A stretch of DNA of 64,000 nucleotides from Quillaja saponaria (GCA_029379385.1 CM055614.1:21185994-21249993); one strand, 5' to 3'; shown: positions 1 to 11,318, numbered from the stretch's first letter. Program-made: numbers and translations. The notes: generated by a model from the sequence alone, not told the origin.

Positions 1-428
1 ATAATTTATTGGTAATTTGAAAAGAAAAGTAAGACTTATTTTTGCCTTTAAACTATTACCCTAACTTGCATTCCATCCAGCAAATATATGCTTGGATGCA
101 ACATTTTGAACATCTTTGCATGAAATTTCTTTTTCAAAATACACAATGAAAGCTAAAAAGTTTTTAGTGGTGTAGGAAAATTTCAAGTAAGAACTTGTCC
201 ATTTTCTGATGCTAACTAAGAATTCCTTTGTTTCCATCCGTGTCCACTTCAATATTAGTTTTTCAAATTTAGCATTGCATATCTCCAGTTATATGCAAAC
301 CATGTAGTAAGAAATATCCCCTTTAAATAATGCAAATTAATCTAAACTGAGTGAAAAAAAAAAGAAAGAAAAAAAGATCTGTTAAGATGCAAGAGTAAAA
401 CCAAGGGTTTCAATAAGAACTATCATAC

Positions 429-1035
429 CTTGTCAGGCCGAAGAATCTCATCCATTGTTATGTAAACTAGTGCCCCACTGCCAACCCATTCTAGGTACGA
501 TTTTACACCAACAAGAGGTTAATTTTCGCACTGGAGTTCGAGTGTCAACATCAATCACAAAAACAGTATAAATTTCATCTCCTTTAGTGTCTTCAGCATA
601 TGCCACTAACTTGTTATTTGGGCTAATCGGAAGATAAAGCCAACAGATTTGTCATCAAATTGTAATAGAGAACAAGCCAAGTTGGATGCTGGAATAAAAA
701 AATTAAAAAAAATAATTTCTATAACCTTAAAAGCACCAATACTGTAATATTTGTGATTTTGAGCCTTGATATTCTCGTCCAAAATAACATGCTCCTGAGG
801 AGCATCTGGTCCAATTGGCATAGTGCATTAACAGATATTGCAGCCTCACCATTAGATATAAGACGCCGAGTCCGACAATGCTGAACATACTCCTTTCCCT
901 CCGAAGTCCTCTTATAATAGTAATATGGCCCTTTTCGTAAAGGTGCAGATATATCCTCCTCCTTAATTCTTCCACGTATCTCATCAAAAAGCTTATCTTC
1001 AATTTTTTTGGTTCCTAGACGATCATAAGTTCATA
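429..1035 (-). pseudogene. prolyl oligopeptidase-family pseudogene fragment
   Basis: Read on the minus strand, the translation matches the N-terminal beta-propeller part of plant prolyl oligopeptidase-family serine peptidases (oligopeptidase B/protease II type). Recognisable stretches in order are DKLFDEIRGRIKEED, PLRKGPYYYYKRT, GKEYVQHC, GPDAPQEHVILDEN, YYSIGAFKV, NNKLVAYAEDTKGDEIYTV and VYITMDEILRPDK, which is the expected family order. The fragment ends at a good splice donor (exon end 429, GT at 428-427). It is broken: one base is lost near 830, the frame shifts again near 520-525, and about 98 bp (625-722) interrupts the reading frame after GAFKV. That insert has weak intron-like ends. 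A further degraded exon may lie at about 100-240, where a stop-containing frame weakly resembles the next stretch of the family. The catalytic Ser-Asp-His hydrolase domain is not in the window. Confidence 0.72.
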
Positions 1036-1819
1036 ACACATCTATAAACTTCAAGAAATCTCCAATAAAAAAATAAAAAAATGTATTCCTAACTGTATAA
1101 CATCTAATAGGACATAGCGTTAGCCAGTTATGTAATATTCAATAATATATCTTGCCAAATGGAGATATTTGGCTAGATAGTTTAGGAATACAGTTGTGTT
1201 AAATCAAGACTTCCCTCTTCAACTTGACTTTGAAGGACTGAATGTATCTCATAACAAAGTTCTTTCATTAGAAACTCCTGTCAGCTTAAACCTTACCTAC
1301 ATATCATGTATCTTACTGCATTATGTTATACTTGTACATGTATTTCTATTTTTTCTATAACTACTTTATAGTTTGTAAATTATCAATATAACAATCATAC
1401 ATCCATTCGTGTCTTTTTTAAGGAAAATTGATTTTATTTTCCAATAAAGTTTACAATTTAATATATATATAATATATTTTTTTCTTTCGCAACTAGTTTA
1501 CAATATGAACTCGTGTTTATTGTCACGGGAATATGGGATTGTTTCGTCTAACCTGTAAGACGTAAATTTAATGATTTACTTATTTATGAGCTTAAATATT
1601 TCTTATATACTAAAATCGATATCCATTACATCTTTCTAACCCATTGTGATTGTGAAAATGAAAGCAACCTACTTCTACCATCAAGTAAGCATAATAAGCT
1701 TTCAAGCTAACAGAATGCACGTGGAAGCTTTGTTCCTGTAACTAATATTGGGAGAACTGGGAATAAGAAAAGGAATGTAAAGAACATTTTTAACTAATCA
1801 TGTTGGTTACAAACATAGA
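1036..1819. other. non-coding stretch, nothing recognised
   Basis: AT-rich sequence between the oligopeptidase fragment and copia element A. I see no conserved coding frame, RNA gene or repeat boundary. The last five bases before element A (1820-1824, catct) are its left target-site duplication. Confidence 0.5.
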
Positions 1820-1824
1820 CATCT

Positions 1825-2183
1825 TGATGAATAATTGGATCGATTTGGATGATTTGATAATTGAGGCTATGGAAATAGGGTGAATTGAAGATGAATATTG
1901 GACTGTATTAAGAAATATTACAAATACACTGGTTTTGGCTTTCTTACAACTTGTTTATTTTATGAACTAAGCATGCTATTTATACTAGTGGATGAAGACT
2001 CTAGATTTCCTTAGCTTCAATCCACCGCCTATACATATGAATTTTTTCTTCTTCATTTAATGCTAAATCTGGAATATCTTAGATATTTTTGATTAACTAC
2101 AAAATTATTTTTTTGACTTTTATTTTTCTAGTCCAATATCTAGGATTTTCAAGATTTTTCTATATTAATCTTGATTTTTAACA
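1825..2183 (-). repeat. 3' LTR of copia element A
   Basis: About 359 bp, starting TG and ending CA on the plus strand, collinear with 10940-11318. The polypurine tract of the minus strand (complement of 2184-2193, AAGGGGGAG) abuts its inner end, as expected where plus-strand DNA synthesis starts. Small indels and substitutions separate the two LTR copies, so the insertion is not recent. Confidence 0.9.
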
Positions 2184-2190
2184 CTCCCCC

Positions 2191-3810
2191 TTAGTCTGAA
2201 AAATCTCTTACTCCGAGCATTTCTCTGAATTGGATGAATTTCTCCATTGCAATTGGCTTTGTGAAGATGTCTGCAAGTTGCTCTCCAGTTTTGCAAAATT
2301 GTATCTCAATTTCTCCTTTATCGACGAGCTCTCGAATAAAATAGAGTCGTATTTCAATATGCTTTGTCCTGCTGTGAAATACAGGATTCTTGGTCATAGC
2401 TATAGCTAACATGTTGCCACATTAAATTATTGTCAGAGTCCCTGAATTTTGTTGTAAATCTTGTAGGATTCTTCTAAGCCACAATGCTTCACATGCTGCA
2501 CTTGTTGTTGTCATGTACTCTGCTCCAGCTAATGAAAGTGCAATAGTTTTCTGCTTCTTTGATGACCATGAGATAACTTTCGATCACAAATGGAAGATAT
2601 AGTTGCTTGTGCACTTTCTATCATTTACGCTTCCTGCCTAATCGATATATGTGTATCCTGTCAGGGAAGAGTTTGTCTCTGTCTCATACAAAATTCCATA
2701 TCCTTGAGTGCCTTTGACATATCTTAAAATTCTTTTTGCTGCTGCAAAATGTTGCTTAGTTGGCTCACTCTTGAATTTGGAAACTTTGCTAACTGCATGA
2801 ACTATATCTAGCCTTGCATTTGAGAGATAAATCAATGATCTGATCAGACTTTGATAAATCTTTTCATCAACTTTTTCATCTCAATCAATCTTTGATGACT
2901 TCTCGTTTATTTCCATTGGAGTAACAAAGGCTTGCAATTGATCATATTAAATTTCTTTAATAAATCTCCTGCATATTTTTCTAAAGAAATAAAAATTTCA
3001 CTTGGCTTTTGTTTTACTTGCATGCCAAGAAAATATTTCATAAGACCCAGATAAGTCATCTCGTATTCCTGCATCATGCTTCTCTTGAAATCTGTGACCA
3101 ACTTAGAGTCGGTACCCATATATATTAGATCATCAATATATAGGCATAAAATTAGGAAATCTTGAGCTTCTTGTTTCTTCACAAAGTGAGATGGCTCACT
3201 TGGACTCTTGATGAAACCATGGTCTTGGAGATATTTATTTATTTTGTTGTTCCCATGCACGTGGTGCTTGCTTTAAGCCATATAGTTCTTTTCTTAGCTT
3301 GTATACCTTATCTTCTTGGCCTTTGATGATGTAACCTTCTGGTTGCTTCACATAAACTTCTTCAATTTCCCTATTAAGAAATGCTGATTTGACATCTAAT
3401 TGATGTACCTGCAGTTTTAGTTGTGCCACAAGAGCTAGAACTGTCTTAATAGTCTCCATACAAACTACCAATGCAAATATTTCATTGAAGTCTATTTCTG
3501 GCTGCTGAGAATATCCTTTCGCGACCAATTGGGCTTTGTATTTTTGGATCAAACCGTCTTCATTATATTTGATTTTGTAAACCAATTTGAGTCTAATAAT
3601 CTCCTTGTCCTTCAGTCTTTCAACAAGCTCCCATGTTTGATTTTTCTCAATCATTTTATCTCCTCGTTCATGGCTTCATTCCAAACTTCTTCTTTTGTCG
3701 CTTCTTCGAACTTTTGGGGCTTACATGCAAAGAATGCAACATAATTTGTTTCATAAATATCTCACTATGCTCTCATTCTTCTAAGAGGAGTTGAATCTGG
3801 TCATGATAAC
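2191..3810 (-). pseudogene. copia A reverse transcriptase and RNase H
   Basis: C-terminal part of the element A polyprotein. From high to low coordinates: the RT start with LVAKGYSQQPEIDFNE and LDVKSAFLNREIEEVYVKQP (3235-3654), the RT catalytic motif LCLYIDDLIYMG near 3130, the connection with SNARLDIVHAVSKVSKF (2638-2835), and the RNase H end with HSRTKHIEIRLYFIRELV and QLADIFTKPI (2191-2412). The YIDD aspartates are kept. The region is spread over several frames with stops between them, so it cannot make one protein. Its substrate would have been the element's own RNA, copied in virus-like particles. Confidence 0.88.
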
Positions 3811-4249
3811 ATGCTTGACCTCAAACTTGATGACGATGAGCTTGGACTTGTTATTGGCGAGGATGATGATAAACTTGGCCTCAGACTTTTCGGTGTTGAT
3901 CCCAGACTTGTGTCATTTGATATAACTCTTGAATCTTCTTCAAATACTTAGTGGCTCTTGTGCTATGTTACTGCTCCATTGCTATTCCTTCATCTAATCA
4001 AAGATAACATCTCTAGAGATGATCAACTGCTTTGAATCAGGCTTATGGAGATAGTAACCTTTAGATTCATCACTGTATCCAATGAAGATACATTTTTCTC
4101 CTTTTTCATCTAATTTATCTCAATTTTCTTTCAGGATGTGGGCATAAGCAATGCAACCAAAAATTCTAAGGTGCTCCACTTTTTGGCTTTCTCTTGCTTC
4201 ATGCTTCGTAAGGTGTCATGTCTTGAACTGCTTTTGTGAAGGATTAATT

Positions 4250-4700
4250 AAGAATATAAATGGCCATATTTATAGCTTTGGCCTAAAAAACTTTTGGTAA
4301 ATTTTTTCCTTAAAATACTTCAAGCCATTTCAGGAATTGTTCTATTTTTTCTCTCTGCAACACCATTTTGCTAAGGTGTTCGTCAGGTTGTTAATTCGTT
4401 TTTAATTCCATGCTGCTTGCAAAATTCTATAAATCTCTGATCATTAAATTCTTCCCCTCGATTAGTTCTTAAAATTTTAAGACAACACCCACATTGCTTT
4501 TCAACTAGGGCTTTAAATTGAATAAAGAAAGTAAATGCTTCTGATTTTTGTTCAAGAAAATATACCCACATCGTCCGAGAAAAATCATCAACAAAAAATA
4601 GGAAATACTTTTTCCCAGATAAAGATAGAGTTCTTGTAAGCCCAAATATTAGCATGTACTAACTCAATAGGGGCTTTAGCTCTCCATAAAGTTTTTGGAA
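4250..4700 (-). pseudogene. copia A integrase core, second Asp lost
   Basis: Integrase catalytic domain of element A. The first catalytic aspartate region reads FVDDFSRTMWVYFL and the glutamate region reads QNGVAERKNRT near 4330-4380. The second catalytic block reads RTNRGEEF where the family has R-[ST]-D-R/N-G-G-E-F, so the aspartate is replaced by asparagine. That change alone should abolish strand transfer. Frameshifts near 4383 and upstream also break it. Confidence 0.85.
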
Positions 4701-4710
4701 AAAAGGTAAT

Positions 4711-5230
4711 CTATGCATTTTTTTCATAAATGCAACCTTCATAAATTTTATTTTCATAATTAATAGGAGGAAGCCCAAGCACCATTTCTTTTTTCTTTAA
4801 TAATTTGAGGCCATTTGAATTTAGATGGCCAAATCTTAAATGCCACAAAATAGATTCATCAATTTCACACTTTAGGGCACATTTGTGTTCAGGTGGCAAT
4901 TTTAGAGGAAATACTTTTTTAGGAGACATGTTAACAACAATAACTAATTCCCCTTTTTTCTTATCAATAATAAAACATTTATCATCATCAAAATTAAGCC
5001 TATAGCCTCTTCCAAGTAATTGACCAATACTTAATAAATTTTGAGCCAAACCCGGCATAAAGAGAACATCATGAATGAAATTAGAATTGCCATCTTTTGT
5101 TTTGATGGCAATTATGCCCTTTCCTTCAGCTTTCTCAATTTTCCCATCATCTAATGCAACAAGCAACTTTTGTTGCAAGTCATGTGGTTTGAACAACCAC
5201 TATCAACATACCAAACATCATATGACTCTT
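4711..5230 (-). pseudogene. copia A protease and pre-integrase domain
   Basis: The minus strand holds the aspartic protease active-site motif WYVDSGCSNHM at about 5175-5215. It is followed by GIIAIKTKDGNSNFIHDVLF, PGLAQNLLSIGQLL and the GAG-pre-integrase block ending LWHLRFGHLNSNGLKLLKKK. The protease motif and the rest lie in different frames, so the polyprotein is interrupted just after the active site. Confidence 0.85.
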
Positions 5231-5297
5231 GCATTCTACTAAGCAAGAGTAAAATAATTTATTTTCGTTAGACCCACTTTTTCTCAATAAAATTAGC

Positions 5298-5977
5298 CTA
5301 TTCTTTTTGGCTATAGTAACAATATTTAGCAAAATGATTTTTCCATTTGCACCTTGTGCATTTAAACCTACAATATTTTATATCATGATTATTTTTCTTG
5401 CATAAATTGCAATAGGAGCTAGATTTATTATTTTGTCTACTCCATTGATTTTTAGATTTTCCTCTCCACCGACCATGGTGACCTGATGCTCCTCTTTTTT
5501 GATAAAATTTTGATCCATGGCCATCTAGAAACTTCTTTTCTTCTTCACCTTTGGAGAGGTTTAATTTAGATTGAAAAGCTTGTTCTAATGGCTGCACAAA
5601 TCTATGCATTCTCTCCTCATGAGCTTGGAGAGAACCCATTAGTTCAATTAAACTAAGAGTAGATAGATCTTTAGATTATTCTATAGTAACCACCACATGA
5701 TCAAATTTAATAGGAAGGCTCCTTAAATTTTTTTGCATAATTTTACTTATTTTCTATTGGGTCTCAAAAACCTCTAATTTAATTGATAATATTTGAGATA
5801 CGAGAGAAGAAGTTTTGAATTGATTCACCTTCTTTCATTAATAAAGTATCAAATTCGTTCCATAAAGATTGAAGTTTAATAGAAATTACCTTGTCAGAGC
5901 CTTTAAATCCATTCATCAAAATCTCCCAAGCCTCCTTTGATGTTGTTGGCGTAATGATTCTTGGAAATATGCTTCTG
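5298..5977 (-). pseudogene. copia A gag, C-terminal part with zinc knuckle
   Basis: Gag (UBN2-like capsid) of element A. The part next to element B reads TSKEAW and GFKGSDKV, then a helical capsid region, then a basic linker rich in R, G, K, S and Q. It ends in a cysteine/histidine cluster, CNLCKKNNHDIKYC, of nucleocapsid type. The N-terminal half lies at 10529-10847, beyond inserted element B. The two halves join in frame through the GTTAG target duplication, which shows that the split is due to B. Confidence 0.88.
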
Positions 5978-5982
5978 CTAAC

Positions 5983-6556
5983 AGTTGGTCAGTATTACAA
6001 TAATTAATAACAAAAATTACAATCGAAAATAAATAAACTGCTATAAATAAATAATTAAATTCAAACTTAGTCAAGAAATATTTAGAGGTTGAGATGAGAC
6101 ACGGATAGGTAATTTTATTTAAGATAATTCGTGCCACCACGGTGATTACTTAACCGACACTGAGGTTTCTTGACACGTTATCCCCAGGATATAACAGCTC
6201 AGGTACTACACATAGTATGCCTCTCAATTCTCTGCACAATAAAGAAGACAAGTTCTCCCTGCCCATACATTTATTTGTCCAATGTAAAATAGAATATAAA
6301 GATGGAATTATAAGAATTGTATAATATAGTGTTGTATATGTGTATGCAATTGAAAGTGGGAATGTAAGGTATATATAGTTATAGGATTTATAATTCTTAT
6401 ATCAATATAATAATTGAAATAAATTTTAATTTTAAAATTGAAATGAATAGGAAAATAAATGATAGAAGTTACAAAATCAAATATTGAATTGTATGAATTT
6501 AATTACAATAAAGTGCTGAATTTTAAAAACTCAGTAGGAGCGGCCCCACTCCAACA
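5983..6556 (-). repeat. 3' LTR of copia element B
   Basis: Collinear with 9984-10523 from the first bases to about 6525. After that the copies differ, and this one ends in a GC-richer tract before CCAACA. The copies share a stretch of tattacaataat and later blocks around gaagacaagttctccct. The outer end has lost the canonical TG (it reads AG). Confidence 0.8.
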
Positions 6557-6699
6557 CTCACATAGGTGACATCCATCAAGAGTGCTTCTGTAATTCGTGA
6601 CACTCCACTCATAAGAGCTACATATTTCATTAAGAGTTAAAATAACTCAACCTTACATCTCATTGCAGAATAGATGCACATACACTATAGGGATGGTCT

Positions 6700-8300
6700 T
6701 GTAAATATATATGCATTTACATATTTAGCTGTGCATCATACCTCCAAACTACTCTATGATTCGTTTTTCCCTTTGAACCAAGCTCTTAGGATCTCTAATC
6801 ACTAGGTTGGGTATCCTTATAGGTAGTTTCCTACTTTTTAGGCTTAAAACTCATCCCTTCGATGTACTCCAGATCTTTTCTCTAGCTAAAGATTTTACCA
6901 AATGATCAGCAAGATTATCATTTGATTTCACATAACTTACATAAATGATACCATTACCCAAATATGATCTTATCATACTGTATTTTTTTCTTATAGATAA
7001 GGACTTACCATTGTAAAAATGTTTTTTACTCTACCGATGGCAGCAGTACTATCACATTGAATTAAGATGGGTGGTACTAGTTTTTCCCAAATTGGAATTT
7101 CTTATATTAAATCTCTTAACCAAGTGGTTTCTTTACTAGCTGAAGCTAAAGTAATAAGCTCATATTCCATAGTTGACTTAGTAATTATTTGTTGTTTCTT
7201 AGATTTCCAACAAATAGAACCACCACCTAAAGTAACAATATAACCACTAATAGATAAGGAATCAACTGACAAAATATTCTAATCAACATCAAAATAGCCC
7301 TCAAGTATAGTTGGGTATTTTTGATTAAATATCCCATAATTTTTAGTGCCATTCAAATATTTCATAACACATTTTATAGCATGCCAAGGCTTAATATTTG
7401 GCTTATTTGTAAATTTTCCAAGTAATCCTACAACATATGCAATGTCAGGTCTAGTACAATCAGTTAAAGAACATAAACTCCTTATTATATTGGCATACTC
7501 CTTTTGATTTACAATAAATCTATGATCATACATGGGTTCTAAATGAACATTAGATGCAAAAGGAGTAGTCACATGCTTGCAATCAACATAATTGTATTTT
7601 TGCAAGTTTTGATTCACATAATGTGCTTGATCTAAATATATCCCACTATGCTTGTTAGTAATTTTCATGCCAAGAATAACATTAGCTTCACCAAGATCTT
7701 TCATATCAAATTTTTTGTGAAGCAAGTTTTTGGTTTCTTCAACTAAATTAGAACCAAAAATTAGCATATCATCCACATACAAGGTAATAATAATATGAAA
7801 ATCACTAATAGATTTGTAGTATAAACATTTTATCACACTCATTTGATTTAAAACCATTTTCTATCATGCATATATCAAAATTTTCATGCTATTGTTTCGG
7901 GGCTTGTTTCAATCCATATAACGATTTAGATAACTTACAAACTTTATTTTCTTACCCATTCACAATAAACCCTTCAGGTTGATCTATTTATATTTCTTCT
8001 TCTAAATCTCTATTTAAAAAAACTGTTTTAACATCTATTGGATGTATCAACAAATTATGTATAGAAGCTATAGTAATCAACAATCTAATAGAAGTTATTT
8101 TAGTAACAGAAGAAAAAGTATCAAAAAAGTCTAAATATTCTTTTTGTTTAAAACCTTTGGCTACAAGCCTAGCTTTAAACTTAACTATGGTACCATCCAG
8201 TTTTAATTTTTTTTTTCTAAGAACCCATTTACACATTATAATTTAACAACCTGAAGGTAAATCTACTAATTTCCATGTTTTATTAGAGATTAGTGAATCT
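6700..8300 (-). pseudogene. copia B reverse transcriptase and RNase H
   Basis: RT starts at about 8250 with LVAKGFKQKEYLDFFDTFS and HPIDVKTVFLNRDLEEEI. The YVDD box reads TLYVDDMLIFGSN near 7760. The RT-RNase H connection has YANIIRSLCSLTDCTRPDIA, and RNase H follows below 7280 with GGGSICWKSKKQQ, EYELITLASASKE and DNLADHLVKSL. The long block 7279-7857 is open, with stops on both sides. The catalytic aspartates are intact but the frame is not. Confidence 0.87.
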
Positions 8301-8559
8301 ATCTCATTGTTTATAGCTTCTTTCCAAAAAATTAAGTCAGATGATGCTAATGCTCTTGAAAAGTAATTATTTTTTCTTTAATATTATAAACTAAATAGTC
8401 GGGACCAAAATCTTTTTCTATTCAAACTCTTTTACTCCTTCTTGGTTCCACAAATTCAACATAAAATTAAGGAGTAGAAGAAAAGATTTCAAAAATATTT
8501 CTTTTAAAAATTTATTGGCCTCCACTATTCTTAATTCTAAAAGGAAAATTTTTTTTCGT

Positions 8560-9470
8560 GAAAAATAATATTAGCTAACCCAATAATCACATTATTATCG
8601 AGATTTAAAAATCTACAAGTAGGACTATTCAAAGTATAACCAAGAAAAACACAAGTAGAAGCTTGAACACCAATTTTGGATCTACTATTTTCACATAAGC
8701 TAAGTACCCCCAAACTTTAAAATAATTCAAGTTTGGTTTATGATTATTCCAAAACTCAAAATGTGTTTTAGTCTCTTTATGTGAAACTCTATTCAACAAG
8801 TAACAATATGTTAAAATTGCTTCTCTCCAAAAATTAGAATGAGCACTAGTATAAACAAGCATAGCATTACACAAATTTATTAAAGTCCTATTTTTTCTTT
8901 CAGCTACCCTATTAGAAGCTGGAGAGTAAGGATGAGTAACTTCATGAACAATTCTTAAAGGTTGGACAAAAGTTTCAAACTCATTTGATTCATATTCTCC
9001 TCCCCTATCACTACGAAAACTTTTAATTTTTCTTCCAAATTTGTTTTCTACCTCATTTAGAAAAATTTTAAATTTTTCAAAAGCATCACTTTTATTTTTC
9101 ATCAAATACACATAAGCATATTTTGAGAAATTATCTATAAAAGTAATAAAATATCTATTTCCACCATGAGTGAAAACTCCTTCAAATTCACAAATATCAG
9201 TATGAATCAAATCTGAAAGTTTAGATGATCTTTTGATACTTTTGTGAGGTTCTTTAGTAATTTTTGTCAAACTACAAAAATCACACTTTTCAAAATTTCT
9301 ATCTAATTTAGGAATCAATCCTAAGTTACTCAGTCCTTTAAACATATTTACTATTCAAATGACATAAACGTTCATGTCATAAGTTAGTAGAAGAAAGCAT
9401 ATAAACAGAAGTAAAAGACATTTTATCTTAAACATATATCATAAGCATAACTCTTACCCATAAAGTTTCT
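8560..9470 (-). pseudogene. copia B integrase
   Basis: The block 8629-9345 is open for about 238 codons. It shows the zinc-binding end C-D-F-C-S with the preceding helix, then HTDICEFEG (first Asp), SFRSDRGGEYES (second Asp) and YSPASNRVAERKNRTLINLC (Glu), so the D,D,E triad is present. It is the best preserved enzyme domain of either nested element. The pre-integrase region (GNSHTISVFGEGFKQT) continues above 9345 in another frame. Confidence 0.88.
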
Positions 9471-9639
9471 ACTTTTGGTGATAACATATTGGTCAGATTC
9501 AATAGTTTGCTTGAAGCCTTCACCAAAAACTGAGATAGTGTGGGAGTTACCGAGCATCACTTCTTTTGGCTCCTTATAAGGTACATTTTTTTATTTTTTT
9601 TTCTACGAGGCTTACCAAATCTTTTTTTTTTTTTTTTGC

Positions 9640-9953
9640 AATAACATAAGTACGCTCATAATAATCATAAAATTTGTTAGCCAAGCAATTCAAAAGATAG
9701 TAACAACAATTATATTCATCATTTTCTTATTTTTTTTAGTTTTTTCTTGATGTTTTTTCTTTTCATCATCTGACATACCATTAGTTGAAACTTTCTGAGG
9801 ATTCTTCTCAATTAGAACATAGGATATCCTTAGTAGATTGAGATATAACAACACCTTTCTTTTTCATCTCTTGAAGTGAACTCCTTTGAAGTGAAATGGT
9901 TTGTTCAAGTCACCAACACCTCCCTTGTTCTTGACTACAACAGCAGGTTCCAT
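9640..9953 (-). pseudogene. copia B gag N-terminus, truncated
   Basis: Starts at an ATG (9953) close to the right LTR with MEPAVVVKNKGGVGDLNKPF and continues through [19 protein letters not shown] and LLNCLA-KFYDYYE, a copia gag start. It shifts frame at least twice and then runs into a poly-T stretch and the pre-integrase region. The capsid C-terminus, zinc knuckle and protease are missing. Confidence 0.8.
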
Positions 9954-9983
9954 TTTTATTTTTTAATGAAATTGTCTTAAAAT

Positions 9984-10523
9984 TGTTAGTTAGTATTACA
10001 ATAATCAATAACAAAAATTAAAATCGAAAATAATTAAATTCAAACTTAGTTAAGAAATATGAAGAGGCTGAGATGAGGCACATATATGTCATTTTCTTTA
10101 AGACAGTTCGTGCCACCACAGTGATTACTCAACCAATGCAGAGGTTTCTTGACACGTTGCCCCTACGATACAACAGCTTAGCTACTACACAGAGTATGTC
10201 TCTCAATTCTCTGCACAAGAAAGAAGACAAGTTCTCCCTACCCACACCTTTCTTTGCCCAATGTAAAATAGAATATAAAGATTGAATTGTAAGAATTGTA
10301 TGATATAGTGTTGTATATGTGTATGCAATTGAAAGTGGGAATGTAGGGTATATATAGTTGTAGAATTTGTAACTCTTATATCAATATAATAATTGAAATG
10401 AATAGAAAATTAAATTATATAACTTACAAAATCAAATATTGAATTGTAATAATTTAATTGCAATAAAATGCTGAATTTTAAAAACTTAATTAAGAGTTGT
10501 GGTTACAAATTCAAATCATAACA
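9984..10523 (-). repeat. 5' LTR of copia element B
   Basis: Starts TG (9984) and ends CA (10523) on the plus strand, followed by the target duplication ctaac. Collinear with 5983-6556. Being upstream of gag on the minus strand it would have carried the promoter; I cannot mark a TATA box with confidence. Confidence 0.82.
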
Positions 10524-10609
10524 CTAACTGCTTGTTGAATGAAAAGCATCCTTAATTATAATAATTATTGAAATATCATAACACTAACTGCTTGTTGAAT
10601 GAAAAGCAT
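10515..10609. repeat. 35-bp direct repeat across the B insertion junction
   Basis: A 35-bp block (10515-10549) recurs at 10575-10609, 60 bp further on. It contains the last 9 bp of element B's LTR, the ctaac duplication and about 21 bp of element A gag. Because both copies contain LTR plus target sequence, this duplication must have arisen after B inserted. Confidence 0.85.
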
Positions 10610-10847
10610 GGCCCTTGCATCATTCTTTTGATTTTCGTAATATTGCTTCTTGATGCTATCATCCCAAGAAACTAATTCAGTAGGATAAGTAGGTTGCTTA
10701 TACCCACTTTGTACCAAATCTCATAATCCTTATGACATAAACAAGGTCTTCATTTGAATGCTCCAAAAATTATATGCTTCACCATCAAAGATGGGTACTG
10801 AAGTTTAGGTGTAATTGAAGGTGATTTGAAGGATTAAAGGAAGCCAT
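10610..10847 (-). pseudogene. copia A gag, N-terminal part
   Basis: Begins at an ATG (10847) with MASFNPSNH and continues through FLEHSNEDLV, DSIKKQYYENQKND and ARAMLFIQQAVS, the conserved gag N-terminus in copia elements of this type. Several in-frame stops are present. It runs through the duplicated 60-bp unit to 10529, where element B interrupts it; the rest is at 5298-5977. Confidence 0.85.
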
Positions 10848-10925
10848 TTGATAATGGCTATTGTATATGAATTTGGTTATGGGTGGATAACAAGAATAAT
10901 GGAGGTGCAAGGAGGAACAATTTAT

Positions 10926-10938
10926 GGCTTTGGTACCA
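10926..10938 (-). other. primer-binding site of copia element A
   Basis: On the minus strand this reads TGGTACCAAAGCC, one base inside the right LTR. It closely resembles the initiator tRNA-Met-complementary site TGGTATCAGAGC used by many plant LTR elements. It confirms the minus orientation. Confidence 0.85.
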
Positions 10939-10939
10939 T

Positions 10940-11318
10940 TTATGAATAATTGGATTGATTTGAATGATTTGATAATTGAGGCTATGGAAATAAGGAGAAT
11001 TGAAGATGAATATTGGATTTTATTAAGAAATATTACAAATACACTTTTTGGTTTTGGTTTTCTTACAACTTGCTTATTTCATGAACTAAGCATGCTATTT
11101 ATACTAATGGATGAAGACACTAGATTTCCTTAGCTTTAATCCACTGCCAATACACATGAATTTTTTATTCTTGATTTTTTTTCTTCTTCATTTAATGCTA
11201 AATCTAGAATATCTTAGATATTTTTTACCAACTACAAAATTATTTTTGACTTTTATTTTTCTAGTCCAATATTTAGGATTTTCAAAGATTTTTCTAAATT
11301 AATCTTGATTTTTAAGCA
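10940..11318 (-). repeat. 5' LTR of copia element A
   Basis: About 379 bp, collinear with 1825-2183. It carries a short extra stretch near 11160-11175 that the other copy lacks. It ends GCA at 11318 and is followed by catct, the right target duplication. The short open frames inside it are not genes. Confidence 0.9.

Larger units (their letters stand above)
5983..10523 (-). mobile_element. Ty1/copia LTR retrotransposon B, nested in A
   Basis: Second copia element, minus strand, inserted in the gag gene of element A. LTRs are 5983-6556 and 9984-10523. The 5-bp duplication ctaac lies at 5978-5982 and 10524-10528 and restores A's gag frame when one copy is removed. The internal region is only about 3.4 kb: the start of gag is followed almost directly by the pre-integrase region, so the nucleocapsid and protease are deleted. 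I see no good tRNA-Met primer-binding site next to the right LTR. Inner LTR ends are less certain because the two copies diverge there. Confidence 0.88.
1825..11318 (-). mobile_element. Ty1/copia LTR retrotransposon A, interrupted
   Basis: Complete copia-type element on the minus strand. It has two related LTRs (1825-2183 and 10940-11318), a tRNA-Met-type primer-binding site inside the right LTR, a purine-rich tract next to the left LTR, and gag, protease, integrase, reverse transcriptase and RNase H in copia order. A perfect 5-bp target duplication, catct, lies at 1820-1824 and 11319-11323. The gag gene is split by the younger element B at 5983-10523, which accounts for the 9.5-kb span; without B it is about 5 kb, normal for copia. 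Several frameshifts and stops, and a changed integrase residue, make it non-autonomous. Confidence 0.93.

Noticed and set aside
3529..3744. Plus-strand open frame within copia A
   Set aside because: Antisense to the well-supported reverse transcriptase; no independent similarity.
10924..11302. Two overlapping plus-strand open frames
   Set aside because: They lie within the 5' LTR of copia A; the matching left LTR does not keep the frames.
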